From NCBI RefSeq assembly GCF_019800665.1, contig NZ_JAHVKO010000004.1, forward strand, positions 620,001 to 684,000: a stretch of 64,000 bases of DNA, given 5' to 3'. A model generated the notes under the pieces. The model was given only the letters and a program-made list of their open reading frames with translations. It was not told the origin of the DNA and ran no database searches. Of the stretch, positions 54,648 to 64,000 are shown piece by piece. The stretch comes from Microbulbifer agarilyticus (GTDB lineage: Bacteria; Pseudomonadota; Gammaproteobacteria; Pseudomonadales; Cellvibrionaceae). The translations under genes and the position numbers were made by a program. Each line of letters opens with the position of its first letter. Positions within the stretch are counted from its first letter, which is position 1.

Positions 54648-55862
54648 ATGTCGCTTTCTCTGTTTATGTCGCGCTCGCTGAAGAGCCTGCTTGCCGGTGC
54701 CGGCATTATTCTGGGCGGCTTGGCGCACGCTGAATCTGGCGTGAAAATCAGTGCGGACCAGCTGGAAGCTGCGGTGGTCGAAGCGATTCAACCCGTGGTG
54801 GAAAAATATCAGGTACCAGGCATGGCTCTGGCCCTCACCATCGATGGCGAGCCGTACTTTTTCAACCTGGGCGAAACCGCGCTGGAGGACGGTGCGCCGG
54901 TAACCGAGCACACTCTGTTCGAGGTGGGTTCGGTCAGCAAGACTTTCACTGCCACCCTGGCGGCGTATGCGGAAGTCAAAGGCGCGCTGGATTTTGCCAA
55001 ACCCGTGAGTACCTACTTGCCGCCGTTGCGCGGCAGCGCCATGGATCGGGTATCCGTGCTAAACCTCGCGACCCACACGGCGGGGCACTTCCCGTTGCAG
55101 GTACCGTCCGAGGTGCAGGACGAGGACCAGCTACTCAGTTATTTTCGCGACTGGCAACCGCAATACAGTCCCGGCAGCAAGCGTACTTATTCCAACCCAA
55201 GCAGTGGCCTGCTGGGCCTGGTTGCCGCACGCAGCCTGAACCAGCCGTTTGCCGAGGCAATGGACCAGCATATTTTTCGTGGTCTGGGTTTGTCAGAGAC
55301 CTACGTACAGGTCCCCGCAGAAAAAATGCTGGATTACGCCGAGGGGCACAACCGGCGGCACGAACCGGTGCGGGTAAATATGGGCCTGCTCGGTGAAGAG
55401 GCCTATGGCGTGCGCGCCAGTGCCGCCGATTTGACTCGCTATATTGCTGCGCAGATGCAACTGGTGAAGGTTGACGAAGATCTGCAGCAGGCACTGGAAA
55501 AAACTCGCAACGGTTACTTCAGCACCAAGTATTACGTGCAGGATATGGTGTGGGAGCAGTACGCCCTGCCGGTGGAGCAAGCCCAGCTGCTCGCGGGCAA
55601 CAACTGGAAGAATATCAGCGGCGACCGGCCGGTGGATGCAATCCAGCCTCCCATGGCGCCGCAGCAAAATGTTCTGATTAACAAGACGGGTTCCACCGGG
55701 GGTTTTTCCACCTATGTTGCGTTTATCCCCCAGCAGCGGTTTGGTTTTGTGATGCTGGCAAATAAATACTTTCCCAATCAGGCGCGCGTTGAGATGTTGT
55801 ATGCCCTGTTGCAGTCACTACTTCCGGAGGTTGTGGCAGAACCCGCTGTTACCACAGAATAA
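54648..55862 (+). CDS. class C beta-lactamase / serine hydrolase family protein (AmpC-like)
   Basis: This 404-residue exported protein has a signal peptide (about residues 1-28, ending AHA) and the three class C motifs: Ser95-Val-Ser-Lys98 (SVSK), Tyr181-Ser-Asn183 (YSN) and Lys346-Thr-Gly348 (KTG). These match AmpC-type enzymes of the penicillin-binding fold, which hydrolyse beta-lactams or, in some relatives, peptides or esters. AATAAGGAAGACAAG precedes the ATG. No AmpR-type regulator is adjacent. Whether it gives resistance cannot be told from sequence. Confidence 0.85.
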   Translation: MSLSLFMSRSLKSLLAGAGIILGGLAHAESGVKISADQLEAAVVEAIQPVVEKYQVPGMALALTIDGEPYFFNLGETALEDGAPVTEHTLFEVGSVSKTFTATLAAYAEVKGALDFAKPVSTYLPPLRGSAMDRVSVLNLATHTAGHFPLQVPSEVQDEDQLLSYFRDWQPQYSPGSKRTYSNPSSGLLGLVAARSLNQPFAEAMDQHIFRGLGLSETYVQVPAEKMLDYAEGHNRRHEPVRVNMGLLGEEAYGVRASAADLTRYIAAQMQLVKVDEDLQQALEKTRNGYFSTKYYVQDMVWEQYALPVEQAQLLAGNNWKNISGDRPVDAIQPPMAPQQNVLINKTGSTGGFSTYVAFIPQQRFGFVMLANKYFPNQARVEMLYALLQSLLPEVVAEPAVTTE

Positions 55863-55909
55863 TCGGTAGCACCTTTTACGTGCGGCCGGATCTGCCGCAG
55901 AATGAACGG

Positions 55910-56686
55910 ATGAGTCTTACACCAGAACAGCAAGCACCAGCGAAGTCGTCTGCCAGCGCGCTGCTGCGCAGCGGGTTTATTCTCGATCCAACCTGTGAGC
56001 ATCACGACTCCGCGGGCTTCTATCAAGCCACTTGTCGTTTCGATGTCGATCGATACCAGCCCTCACTCTTCGCAGAAGCCGGGATCCTGTTGCCCGCTCA
56101 GATTGCGCGGGCGGTGCCGCAGCGTCAGGCAGAATTCCTTGCCGGTCGTTATCTCGCCCACAGCATACTTGGCGAACTCCACTCACCGGATCGGGAAGCG
56201 CCGCAAATAGGTATCGGTGAAAGGCGCGATCCGGTGTGGCCGAAGGGGGTGGTGGGTAGCATTACTCACTGCGGTAGCGAGGCCGCCTGTGTGCTCGCCT
56301 GCACGACGCGCGTTCGCTACCTGGGCATCGACCGCGAAAACTGGATGAGCCAGAACGTGTACGACGAGGTAGTTTCTTCCGTTATGGATGCGGACGAGCT
56401 GACGCGACTCGCCGACGTGCACCTGCCCTCCACGCAGGCTGCGACCCTGATCTTTTCGGCCAAGGAGAGCCTGTTCAAGGCGCTGTACCCGACTGTGCAG
56501 TGCTACTTTGGATTCGAGTGCGCGAGGTTGGTATCCGTCGATATGGATAAACGCAATCTGGTGCTGGAATTGCGCGAAGATTTTGCACGAAGGTACCAAT
56601 TGCAGAGAGATTATTTGGTTTCCTTCCGTGTCTTGTTAGTCGGGGTAGAAACCCTGACGCTGGGGCGTGTCGCTAATCCGCAATAA
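55910..56686 (+). CDS. EntD-like 4'-phosphopantetheinyl transferase
   Basis: This 258-residue Sfp/EntD-type enzyme would transfer phosphopantetheine from CoA to carrier proteins of peptide, polyketide or fatty-acid synthesis. The magnesium site GIDRENW near residue 140 and the motif FSAKESLFKALYP near residue 184 (K-E-S-x-x-K) are present, as is an early RQAEFLAGRYLA segment. The start is uncertain: a GTG at 55880 would add ten residues. No synthase gene is close, so it acts on targets elsewhere. Confidence 0.88.
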   Translation: MSLTPEQQAPAKSSASALLRSGFILDPTCEHHDSAGFYQATCRFDVDRYQPSLFAEAGILLPAQIARAVPQRQAEFLAGRYLAHSILGELHSPDREAPQIGIGERRDPVWPKGVVGSITHCGSEAACVLACTTRVRYLGIDRENWMSQNVYDEVVSSVMDADELTRLADVHLPSTQAATLIFSAKESLFKALYPTVQCYFGFECARLVSVDMDKRNLVLELREDFARRYQLQRDYLVSFRVLLVGVETLTLGRVANPQ

Positions 56687-56852
56687 CGCGCTTTTCGCAA
56701 AACGCAGCAAAATGAATCTGCAGACGCAGATAATGCGTAGAAATTACCAAAGGGCGGTTATTTCTGCGAAGTTTGGCGCTAAACGCAGCATTGTGCTGTA
56801 TACGGCGCCAAGCTGGCATAAACCTTGTACGATTGACCAATAATTGACCATT

Positions 56853-56869
56853 GTATAGGGTTCGTATAC
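56853..56869. promoter_or_regulatory. inverted repeat upstream of the TetR gene, possible operator
   Basis: GTATA, 7 bp, TATAC lies about 45 bp upstream of the TetR-family start and just after two TTGACC boxes. Autoregulation by the TetR protein is a reasonable guess. Confidence 0.4.
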
Positions 56870-56911
56870 CGTACATTTAGTGCCCTGATTTTACTCTCTT
56901 GAGGTTACGAC

Positions 56912-57601
56912 ATGGTTTCCAGCAGCGGAGCTGGCGAGAACACTCCCACAGCCCCCAGCGCTAAGCCCTCCTCTGTGAACAAGAAGGCAGAGAAGCGCGA
57001 AGTCGCCATGGCGAAGATTCTCAATGCCACTCTGGATCTCATCGCGCGCAAGGGACTGGCAGCCCTGTCTCACCGGTCGATTGCCAGTGAAGCGGGTGTG
57101 CAGCTGGCGATGACCACCTATTACTTCGGTACTATCGACAATATTCTGGTCGAGGCTTTCCGCGAGTACAGAAAGTCCATGGAACCCGTGAATATGGGTA
57201 TCGTGGTGGCCTATTCTGAATTGCTGGCGCGATGCGTTAACGAGCAGGGTGAGCTGGCGAATCGCGATGGTTACATCGAGGGACTCGCGGATATTTTTGC
57301 CCAGCTGATCGACACCGGCCCCACGACCCGTTTGCGCCAGTTACAGATCGAGTGCCAGTACCTGTACGAGCAGCACCCGTCTCCTGCATTGGCCAAAGAG
57401 ATTCAGTCCTACACCGATGAACTCACCGGCCATTCCCGTGAATTTATTGCGCCGCTGGCAACCCGCTCTCCCGATCTGGATGCGCAGATGTTCCTGTGGA
57501 TGATTCAGAGCCTGGAATTCTCGCAGGTCACCAGCGTCGGTATCAAAGGACAGTCCAGCCGCGACGTGCTGGTGCGCATGTTGCGCGGCTTTCTAGTTTA
57601 A
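56912..57601 (+). CDS. TetR family transcriptional regulator
   Basis: This 229-residue protein has a 28-residue polar, low-complexity leader, then a TetR helix-turn-helix at about 33-80 (ILNATLDLIARKGLAALSHRSIASEAGVQLAMTTYYF), followed by a helical ligand domain. The protein probably represses genes until a ligand binds; the ligand is unknown. It stands alone with about 225 bp upstream. A palindrome in that gap may be its own operator. Confidence 0.85.
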   Translation: MVSSSGAGENTPTAPSAKPSSVNKKAEKREVAMAKILNATLDLIARKGLAALSHRSIASEAGVQLAMTTYYFGTIDNILVEAFREYRKSMEPVNMGIVVAYSELLARCVNEQGELANRDGYIEGLADIFAQLIDTGPTTRLRQLQIECQYLYEQHPSPALAKEIQSYTDELTGHSREFIAPLATRSPDLDAQMFLWMIQSLEFSQVTSVGIKGQSSRDVLVRMLRGFLV

Positions 57602-57712
57602 CTCGTCTAACTAGTCTGACCCGCTGTTTCTGAATACATAGTCCGGCCGCCAAATGCGCGGCCGAGCAAAATTGCGTAAGCTTGCGGCCATTCCCGATTG
57701 ATAGCCGACTGA

Positions 57713-58417
57713 TTGTTGACTGATAGCCGAGCCCGAGTTTTGCGCCCCTACAATCCCCCCTCTGATCCCCTTCTGGATGTCGTATACAGCGATGCCCACC
57801 TGCTGGTGCTGGATAAGCCGAGCGGCTTGCTTTCGGTGCCCGGCCGCGATCCCGCTCACAAAGACAGCTTGGCGCTGCGCGCGCAGCAAGAATATCCACA
57901 GGCATTGATCGTGCACCGGCTGGATATGGACACCTCGGGTCTGGTGGTGATGGCGCTGGGTGCCGAGGTGCACCGACAGTTGAGCGCCCTGTTTCAGAAT
58001 CGCAAGGTGGAAAAAAGCTATCTGGCGCGGGTCTGGGGTGAGCCCGCGCAGCATGAGGGCGAGGTCGACCTGCCGCTGATTTGCGATTGGCCCAACCGGC
58101 CGCGGCAGAAGGTTTGCTTTGAATCCGGCAAGCCGTCCCTGACCCGCTGGCAAAAACTCGACAGCGACGGGCACACCAGTTTGTTACAGCTAACCCCGGT
58201 AACCGGCCGCTCACATCAATTGCGGGTGCATATGCAGGCCCTTGGGCATCCAATACTCGGCGATCCGTTTTACGCCCAACCTGAAGCGCGCGCCGCGGCA
58301 TCGAGGCTTTTGTTGCATGCACAGGAGCTGGGCTTCGAACACCCGGTGCTGGAGAAAGAGATGCACTTTCTGTGCAATCCCGGAGAAGATTTTCTCGAAC
58401 TCAGTCGCGAAACATAA
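57713..58417 (+). CDS. rluA: RluA-type pseudouridine synthase
   Basis: This protein of up to 234 residues is a pseudouridine synthase of the RluA family. The catalytic segment is HRLDMDTSGLV (near residue 68) and the later RTxQLRVH-like motif reads GRSHQLRVHMQALGHPILGDP. Its short length without an S4 domain fits RluA, which modifies 23S rRNA U746 and tRNA U32, better than RluC or RluD. The TTG start is uncertain. It converges with tex across a strong terminator. Confidence 0.85.
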   Translation: MLTDSRARVLRPYNPPSDPLLDVVYSDAHLLVLDKPSGLLSVPGRDPAHKDSLALRAQQEYPQALIVHRLDMDTSGLVVMALGAEVHRQLSALFQNRKVEKSYLARVWGEPAQHEGEVDLPLICDWPNRPRQKVCFESGKPSLTRWQKLDSDGHTSLLQLTPVTGRSHQLRVHMQALGHPILGDPFYAQPEARAAASRLLLHAQELGFEHPVLEKEMHFLCNPGEDFLELSRET

Positions 58418-58430
58418 GTGCCCAAACGAA

Positions 58431-58457
58431 AAAGGGCGATCCAGTGGATCGCCCTTT
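58431..58457. terminator. bidirectional rho-independent terminator
   Basis: AAAGGGCGATCC-AGT-GGATCGCCCTTT is a perfect 12-bp stem with A-rich and T-rich flanks, placed between the convergent rluA-type gene and tex. Confidence 0.93.
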
Positions 58458-58486
58458 TTTATTGCTCGGGCTGATTACCTGGGTAA

Positions 58487-60835
58487 TTACTTCTTGCCCT
58501 TCATTGCCGCCGCCAGCAGGTCGCCCATGCTGCCGCGACCACCGTTGCCGCCGCCCTGTTGCTGGCGGCTGCGGTTGTTATGACGTTGGGCTTGTCTGCT
58601 CTCGCGGTGATCACCACGCTTCACGCCGCCGCTGCCCTGCTCGCCGGGCTCGTCAGACATGCGCATGGACAGGCCGATACGCTTGCGCGCCACGTCCACT
58701 TCCATCACCTTCACCTTGACGATGTCGTTCGCCTTGACCACTTCGTGCGGGTCTTTGACGAACTTCTCCGACAGCGCAGAGATATGTACGAGGCCATCCT
58801 GGTGCACACCGATATCCACGAAGGCACCGAAGTTGGTGACGTTGGTGACGGTGCCTTCCAGCACCATGCCCGGGCGCAGGTCTTTGATTTCCTCGACACC
58901 GTCCTCGAACTTGGCGGTGCGGAATTCCGGGCGCGGGTCGCGGCCGGGTTTTTCCAGTTCGCTGATGATGTCTTTCACCGTCGGTACGCCGAACTTCTCA
59001 TCGGTGTAGTCCGCCGGGTTCAGGCGGCGCAGGAAGGCGGAGTCGCCGACCAGGCCGTTGATCTCGCGGCCGTTCTTCTCGGCGATGCGCTTGACCACGA
59101 TGTAGGACTCCGGGTGTACCCCTGAGCGGTCCAGAGGATTCTCGCCGTTATTGATGCGCAGGAAGCCCGCGGCCTGCTCGAATGCCTTGGGCCCGAGGCG
59201 CGGGACTTCTTTCAGCTGGTCGCGGTTTTTGAAGGCACCGTTCATATCGCGATAGGTGACGATGTTGGCGGCGATGGACGCGCTCAGGCCGGACACGCGG
59301 GTCAGCAGCGGCGCGGAAGCGGAGTTCAGCTCGGCACCGACGCCGTTCACACAGTCTTCCACCACCGCGTCCAGGGAGCGCGCCAGCTGGGATTGGGACA
59401 CGTCGTGCTGGTACTGGCCCACACCGATGGACTTGGGCTCGATCTTCACCAGCTCCGCCAGCGGATCCTGCAGGCGGCGTGCGATAGAGATAGCGCCGCG
59501 GATGGTTACGTCCAGATCCGGGAATTCCTTGGCGGCAAACTCGGAGGCGGAGTACACGGACGCACCGGCCTCGTTCACCATCACCTTCTGTGCAGTCAGT
59601 TTGAATTGCTTGATGGTCTCGCCGACAAACTTGTCGGTCTCGCGGCTGGCGGTACCGTTGCCGATGGCGATCAGGCCCACGTCGTATTTCTTGCACAGCG
59701 CGGCGATTACCGCGGCGGACTCGGCCAGTTTGTTCTGCGGCGGGTTGGGGTAAATAGCGGTGTGGTCGAGCACCTTGCCGGTGGCGTCGACCACGGCCAC
59801 TTTCACCCCGGTACGCAGGCCCGGGTCCAGACCGATAGTGGCCTTTTGACCAGCGGGGGCGGCCAGCAGCAGATCCTTGAGGTTGCGGGAGAAGACCTTG
59901 ATGGCCTCTTCTTCGGCTTTTTCGCGCAGCTGACCCAGCAGGTCGGTTTCCAGGCTGGTGAGCAGCTTGATGCGCCAGGTCCAGCGCACCACTTCACCCA
60001 GCCATTTGTCGGCGGGGCGGCCCTGGTCTTCGATATCCACATGGCGCGCAATGATGGTTTCGCAGGGATGGCCGGCGGTGGCCGGGCGCTCTTCATCGCC
60101 CTCCAGTCCCAGATTGATGGCGAGGATACCTTCGTTGCGGCCGCGGAAAATCGCCAGCGCGCGGTGGCTGGGTACCTTGGACCAGTCCTCCCCGTACTCA
60201 AAGTAGTCGCGGAACTTGGCGCCTTCCTCTTCCTTGCCATCCAGCAGCTTGGACTTCACCTGACCGTCACGGCTCAGGAAGTCACGCAGCTTGCCCAGCA
60301 GCTCGGCGTCTTCGGCGAAACGCTCCATCAGGATGAACTTGGCACCGTCCAGCGCGGCCTTGATGTCTTTTACATGCAGGGCGGCGTCTTCGTTATCGGT
60401 GTTGAGGTATTTTTGCGCCTCTTCTTCCGGGTTCAGGGATGGGTTGCCGTACAGGTCGTCGGCGAGAGGCTCGAGGCCCGCTTCGATGGCGATCTGGCCT
60501 TTGGTGCGTCGCTTGGGTTTGTAAGGAAGGTAGAGGTCTTCAAGGCGGTTCTTGGTGTCGGCCGCGTTGATCTGCTGGGCCAGCTCGGGCGTAAGTTTGC
60601 CCTGCTCGTCGATGCTTTTCAGGATGGCTGCGCGGCGCTCTTCCATTTCGCGCAGATAGCGCAGGCGCTCTTCCAGGGAGCGCAGCTGGGTGTCATCCAG
60701 CTCCCCGGTCACCTCTTTCCGGTAGCGGGCAATAAACGGCACGGTCGCGCCTTCGTCCAGCAGTCCCACGGCGGCAGCCACCTGTTGTGGGCGCACGTTC
60801 AGTTCTTCGGCGATACGGGCGTTGATATCCAACAT
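58487..60835 (-). CDS. tex: Tex, RNA-binding transcription accessory protein
   Basis: Tex is a conserved cytoplasmic nucleic-acid-binding protein. The 782-residue protein has the N-terminal Tex domain, a YqgF/RuvX-like part ([17 protein letters not shown] near residue 340), helix-hairpin-helix motifs near 500-560 ([17 protein letters not shown]) and a C-terminal S1 RNA-binding domain at about 655-725 ([29 protein letters not shown]). It ends with a Gln/Asn/Gly/Arg-rich tail. It forms its own unit. Confidence 0.97.
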   Translation of the reverse strand: MLDINARIAEELNVRPQQVAAAVGLLDEGATVPFIARYRKEVTGELDDTQLRSLEERLRYLREMEERRAAILKSIDEQGKLTPELAQQINAADTKNRLEDLYLPYKPKRRTKGQIAIEAGLEPLADDLYGNPSLNPEEEAQKYLNTDNEDAALHVKDIKAALDGAKFILMERFAEDAELLGKLRDFLSRDGQVKSKLLDGKEEEGAKFRDYFEYGEDWSKVPSHRALAIFRGRNEGILAINLGLEGDEERPATAGHPCETIIARHVDIEDQGRPADKWLGEVVRWTWRIKLLTSLETDLLGQLREKAEEEAIKVFSRNLKDLLLAAPAGQKATIGLDPGLRTGVKVAVVDATGKVLDHTAIYPNPPQNKLAESAAVIAALCKKYDVGLIAIGNGTASRETDKFVGETIKQFKLTAQKVMVNEAGASVYSASEFAAKEFPDLDVTIRGAISIARRLQDPLAELVKIEPKSIGVGQYQHDVSQSQLARSLDAVVEDCVNGVGAELNSASAPLLTRVSGLSASIAANIVTYRDMNGAFKNRDQLKEVPRLGPKAFEQAAGFLRINNGENPLDRSGVHPESYIVVKRIAEKNGREINGLVGDSAFLRRLNPADYTDEKFGVPTVKDIISELEKPGRDPRPEFRTAKFEDGVEEIKDLRPGMVLEGTVTNVTNFGAFVDIGVHQDGLVHISALSEKFVKDPHEVVKANDIVKVKVMEVDVARKRIGLSMRMSDEPGEQGSGGVKRGDHRESRQAQRHNNRSRQQQGGGNGGRGSMGDLLAAAMKGKK

Positions 60836-61115
60836 CTTGTTATCTACTTCCTCAATGTCACATCAGGTGTTTTGCGGCGGGGAAATCGAGAGCTGACAGC
60901 TCGTGCCCGACCAAAAAAATCGGCGGCCATTATGGGCCATGCGGCGGCGGTCACCAAGGTGGAAAGTGGTACGATTTCTCAGTGCGGAAGGTGCCTGCTG
61001 GCGCTTTGCGACCAATTGGAATTTTGCTGCGGTGTTCTGAAGCTGGCGCTGGTTCCAATACGCCGCCAGCCCTGTAGAATGCGCAACTAGTTAAATTTTG
61101 ATCAATGGGACAGCT

Positions 61116-62384
61116 GTGAATCCTTCGAACAAACGCTCTAGCAAGAATAAAGTTTTGGGTCTTGTGGCTCTAATTGGCGGCGCTGCGGTGGCTGCAGTCA
61201 TTGCCCTTGCGCCGAAGCCTGAGGAAAAAGTTGCCGAGGCAGCGGTGCCACCGGTGGCGGATATCCTGTACGCGGAACCCGGCCGTCACACCCTGCTGGT
61301 GCCGAGCCAGGGCTCGGTGCACGCCCGTCACGAGATTGAAGTTGTGGCCCGCGTGGGTGGTGTCATCGAAAGCGTCAGCGACGGTTTTGTTGCCGGTGGT
61401 TTCTTCGAGAAAAGCGATTCCCTGCTGCAAATCGAGCCCGCAGACTACCGCCATCAGCTGACCCGCTCCCAGTCGCAGGTCGCCAATGCCGCCGCGGCGC
61501 TGGCCCAGGAAGAAGGGCGGGCCAAGCAGGCCAAGCGCGAATGGCGCGATCTAGGTAGCGAGGCTGCCAACAACCTGTTCCTGCGCAAGCCACAGCTGGC
61601 TGCGGCCAAGGCGGAGCTTGCAGCCGCCAAGGCCGACCGCGACCAGGCCAAACTGAACCTGGAGCGTACCGCGGTCAAAGCGCCGTTTGCCGGCCGTGTG
61701 GTGGAAACCCTGGTAGACATCGGCCAGTACGTGACTGCGGGCACCAAGCTCGCCCGTATCCACAGTGTGGGCATCGCCGAAGTACGCCTGCCTTTGACCG
61801 ACCACCAATTGTCGCTACTGGAGCTGCCACTCGGTCGCGCTATTGAGAATGGCCCGGCGGTGCGCCTGAGTGCCAATCTCGCCGGCCAGCCCCGCGAGTG
61901 GCGAGGCCAGATCGTGCGCACCGAGGCGGCGATCGATCCTAACAGCCGCTTCGTGTACGCCGTGGCCCAGGTGCCGAACCCGTATCAGGGCGATGCGCCG
62001 CTGATCAACGGTCTGTTCGTGGAGGCGCACATTGCCGGTAAAACCTACGACGACATCACCCTGCTGCCGCGTCAGGCCCTGCACGAGGGCGACCATATTC
62101 TGGTGCTGAACGAAGAGAACCAGCTCGGCTTTAAAGATGTGCAGCTGCTGCAGGCTGCCGGCGACCAGGTTTGGCTGCGCGGCGACATCAATGCCGGGGA
62201 CAAGGTAGTCATCTCCAGCCTCGGCTACTCCCGTGAGGGCATGGTACTGAGCCCGAACCCACTGAATGAAAAGCCGTCCGGCATTTATCTGGGTGAGCAG
62301 TCCGAGAAGCCGTCCGAAGAACAGCAGAGTGAGGGTGCGGAAACTGCCGGCGGCAGCTCTGCATCCGCGCAGGGAGCCTATTAA
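61116..62384 (+). CDS. RND efflux periplasmic adaptor (membrane fusion protein)
   Basis: This 422-residue protein has an N-terminal membrane anchor (about residues 13-33) and the HlyD-type adaptor layout: a lipoyl-like half starting near residue 70, a coiled-coil hairpin (about 110-180, Ala/Lys/Glu-rich) and a second lipoyl half with VKAPFAGRVVETLVDIGQYV, then beta-barrel and membrane-proximal domains. A low-complexity Ser/Glu tail ends it. The GTG at 61116 is preferred; a TTG at 61098 would add six residues. The permease follows two bases later. No outer-membrane channel gene lies in the window. Confidence 0.9.
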   Translation: MNPSNKRSSKNKVLGLVALIGGAAVAAVIALAPKPEEKVAEAAVPPVADILYAEPGRHTLLVPSQGSVHARHEIEVVARVGGVIESVSDGFVAGGFFEKSDSLLQIEPADYRHQLTRSQSQVANAAAALAQEEGRAKQAKREWRDLGSEAANNLFLRKPQLAAAKAELAAAKADRDQAKLNLERTAVKAPFAGRVVETLVDIGQYVTAGTKLARIHSVGIAEVRLPLTDHQLSLLELPLGRAIENGPAVRLSANLAGQPREWRGQIVRTEAAIDPNSRFVYAVAQVPNPYQGDAPLINGLFVEAHIAGKTYDDITLLPRQALHEGDHILVLNEENQLGFKDVQLLQAAGDQVWLRGDINAGDKVVISSLGYSREGMVLSPNPLNEKPSGIYLGEQSEKPSEEQQSEGAETAGGSSASAQGAY

Positions 62385-62386
62385 TT

Positions 62387-64000
62387 ATGCAGGGCATTAT
62401 TGGATGGTTCGTCCGCAACAGTAAGGCGGCCAACCTGCTGATGGTGATGATCATCATCGGCGGTATCTTTGGTATTTCCCACGTCGGGCGCGAAGTGTTC
62501 CCGGCGATTAACCCCGGCGTGGTGCGGATCAATATCAGCTTCCCCGGTGCCGGCCCTGCGGAGGTGGAGCAGCAGGTAACCCAGCGGGTCGAGCAGGCGA
62601 TTTCTGAAGTGAAGGGCATCAAGGAGGTGAACTCCTGGTCCTCGCGCAGTAACAGCACCGTGCGCATTCAGGCCATCGACGGCTACGACGAACTGCGCCT
62701 GTTGAACGACATCAAGGTGCAGGTGGATTCCATCAACACCTTCCCGGCGGATATCGAGCGCCCGGTGATCTCGCTGGAAGAGTGGGAACAGCAGATGATG
62801 ATGATCGCCATCGGCGGTCCCGTCTCTCCGCGCCAGCTCAAGGAAACCGCGCTGGACCTGCGCGACAAGCTGATGCTGATCCCCGGTGTGCGCCGTGTGG
62901 ATGTGTGGGGTGATCGCGCGGACGAGGTGTCCATTGAAGTCTCCGAAGTGAATCTGCGCCGCTTCAACCTGTCCTTCGACGATGTCGCTAATGCGGTGCG
63001 CCGCTCCTCTCTGGACCTTTCCGCCGGTCGCGTGCGTTCCGATCGCGGTGATATCCAGGTGCAGACCCGCGGACAGGCCTACACCGCGGAAGATTTTGCG
63101 CGTATTCCGGTGATCAGCCGTGCCGACGGTACCCAGCTGTTGCTGCGTGACGTGGCGACAATCAATGACGGCTTTGAGGAAGAGGGTTCCATCATCCGCT
63201 TCAACGGCAAGCCGGCGATGAACCTGCGGGTCATGCAGGGCGAGCCGCTGGACGTGGTGGCCACCGCCGAAGGCATTCGCGAGTTTATGCAAGAAGCGCG
63301 GAAAACACTGCCGCCGGGCATGGAGTTCGAGACCTGGTTCGATTTTTCTGAATCCTACGAAAGCCGCATGAGCATGCTGTTCTGGAATGCGGTGACCGGT
63401 CTGGCACTGGTATTTGTATTGCTGATGCTGTTCCTGCGCCCGGCGCTGGCGGTGTGGGTAACCGTGGGTATCTTTACCGCATTTATGGGCGCCTTCTGGT
63501 TGCTGCCGGTTACCGGCATCACCCTGAACATGCTGTCGTTGTTCGCCTTCCTGATGATCCTCGGTATCGTGGTGGACGATGCGATTATCGTTGGCGAGGC
63601 GGTGCACGCCGCCCACGACCGCGGCGAGACCGGGTTGAAAGCCGCCGAGGCCGGGGTGAAAACCGTATCCGCGCCGGTGATCTTCGCGGTGGTGTCCACC
63701 ATGGTGTTCTTCGTGCCCATGCTGTTCCTGCCGGGCTACACCTCGCAGATGATGATGGCGCTGCCGGTGGTGGTTTTGCTTTGCCTGGTGTTCTCCCTGG
63801 TGGAATCGCTGCTGATCCTGCCTGCGCACCTGGTGGGCCTGAAACCCGAAAAGAAAGCCTCTTCGAGTGTGGGGCGCAAGCTGCAGGACGTGCGCGGCAA
63901 GTTCGCCGGCGCCATGAAGATTGCGGGCGACAAGTACTATCTGCCGCTGCTGGAAAAATCGCTCAGCAACAGCCGTACCACGGTGATGGTTTTCTTCCTC
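62387..64000 (+). CDS. RND efflux permease, 5' part, truncated by the window end
   Basis: The frame starts at the ATG at 62387 and stays open to the last base (538 codons). The protein begins MQGIIGWFVRNSKAANLLM with the first transmembrane helix, continues with a periplasmic porter region containing FPGAGPAEVEQQV, and then shows helices around GLALVFVLLMLFLRP and the charged TM4 segment GIVVDDAIIVGEAV (near residue 392), which carries the proton-relay Asp pair of RND pumps. Full-length relatives have about 1000-1050 residues, so about half is missing here. The substrate is not predictable. Confidence 0.93.
   Translation, partial: MQGIIGWFVRNSKAANLLMVMIIIGGIFGISHVGREVFPAINPGVVRINISFPGAGPAEVEQQVTQRVEQAISEVKGIKEVNSWSSRSNSTVRIQAIDGYDELRLLNDIKVQVDSINTFPADIERPVISLEEWEQQMMMIAIGGPVSPRQLKETALDLRDKLMLIPGVRRVDVWGDRADEVSIEVSEVNLRRFNLSFDDVANAVRRSSLDLSAGRVRSDRGDIQVQTRGQAYTAEDFARIPVISRADGTQLLLRDVATINDGFEEEGSIIRFNGKPAMNLRVMQGEPLDVVATAEGIREFMQEARKTLPPGMEFETWFDFSESYESRMSMLFWNAVTGLALVFVLLMLFLRPALAVWVTVGIFTAFMGAFWLLPVTGITLNMLSLFAFLMILGIVVDDAIIVGEAVHAAHDRGETGLKAAEAGVKTVSAPVIFAVVSTMVFFVPMLFLPGYTSQMMMALPVVVLLCLVFSLVESLLILPAHLVGLKPEKKASSSVGRKLQDVRGKFAGAMKIAGDKYYLPLLEKSLSNSRTTVMVFFL

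Overview
The window looks like chromosomal DNA from a free-living, probably marine gammaproteobacterium related to Microbulbifer, Saccharophagus or Teredinibacter. The evidence is the fused BioH-BioC protein (described from Saccharophagus and Teredinibacter), the carboxyspermidine-type polyamine operon, the liu and hut operons, and a fairly GC-rich composition. The genus is an inference. Most genes are core metabolism in compact operons. I saw no prophage, insertion sequence, CRISPR array, rRNA or tRNA.

Layout. 1-7.2 kb: a GNAT enzyme, CysE, SrkA kinase, an ABM-fold protein, a secreted subtilisin-like protease and a FabH-like ketosynthase, mostly on the minus strand. 7.2-12 kb: comF diverges from bioB-bioF-bioHC across a BirA-type operator; bioD does not follow. 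12-14.9 kb: a secreted cyclase-family protein, an AlkX-type DNA glycosylase and a DUF6515 protein. 14.9-20.5 kb: speA, carboxynorspermidine synthase, carboxynorspermidine decarboxylase and speB, a full arginine-to-spermidine route, bracketed by two DUF6515 paralogues. 21.7-23 kb: panC-panD. 23.4-29 kb: a CoA-transferase fused to an acetyltransferase, a histone-deacetylase-like protein, a cupin and acs. 29.5-36 kb: a universal stress protein, small membrane or secreted proteins, a VOC protein, a DUF389 protein, an AlaE-like exporter, and a HisKA-receiver protein without an ATPase domain. 36.2-45.1 kb: a YdgA-like protein, then the leucine/isovalerate operon liuRABCDE with its LiuR palindrome. 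45.3-46.9 kb: an ECF sigma factor with its likely anti-sigma partner and a small Imm-like membrane protein. 46.9-53.7 kb: hutC-hutU-hutH diverging from hutI-hutG. 53.8-64 kb: a membrane Nudix protein, a class C beta-lactamase homologue, a phosphopantetheinyl transferase, a TetR regulator, an RluA-type pseudouridine synthase, Tex, and an RND adaptor with a permease cut by the window end.

The main unexplained feature is a family of ten intergenic palindromes of near-constant length (117-124 bp). Each copy has its own outer stem of about 23-30 bp. That stem differs in sequence between copies but is self-complementary within each copy. It encloses two inner hairpins whose six-base loops keep the form RTCCMT, so the predicted fold is a three-way junction. 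The ends are asymmetric (TGGCGG at one end, CCTTC at the other), which gives each copy an orientation: five lie forward and five reversed. Two pairs face each other at almost the same spacing. Several copies sit inside operons (spe, liu, hut). This is the best candidate here for an undescribed system.
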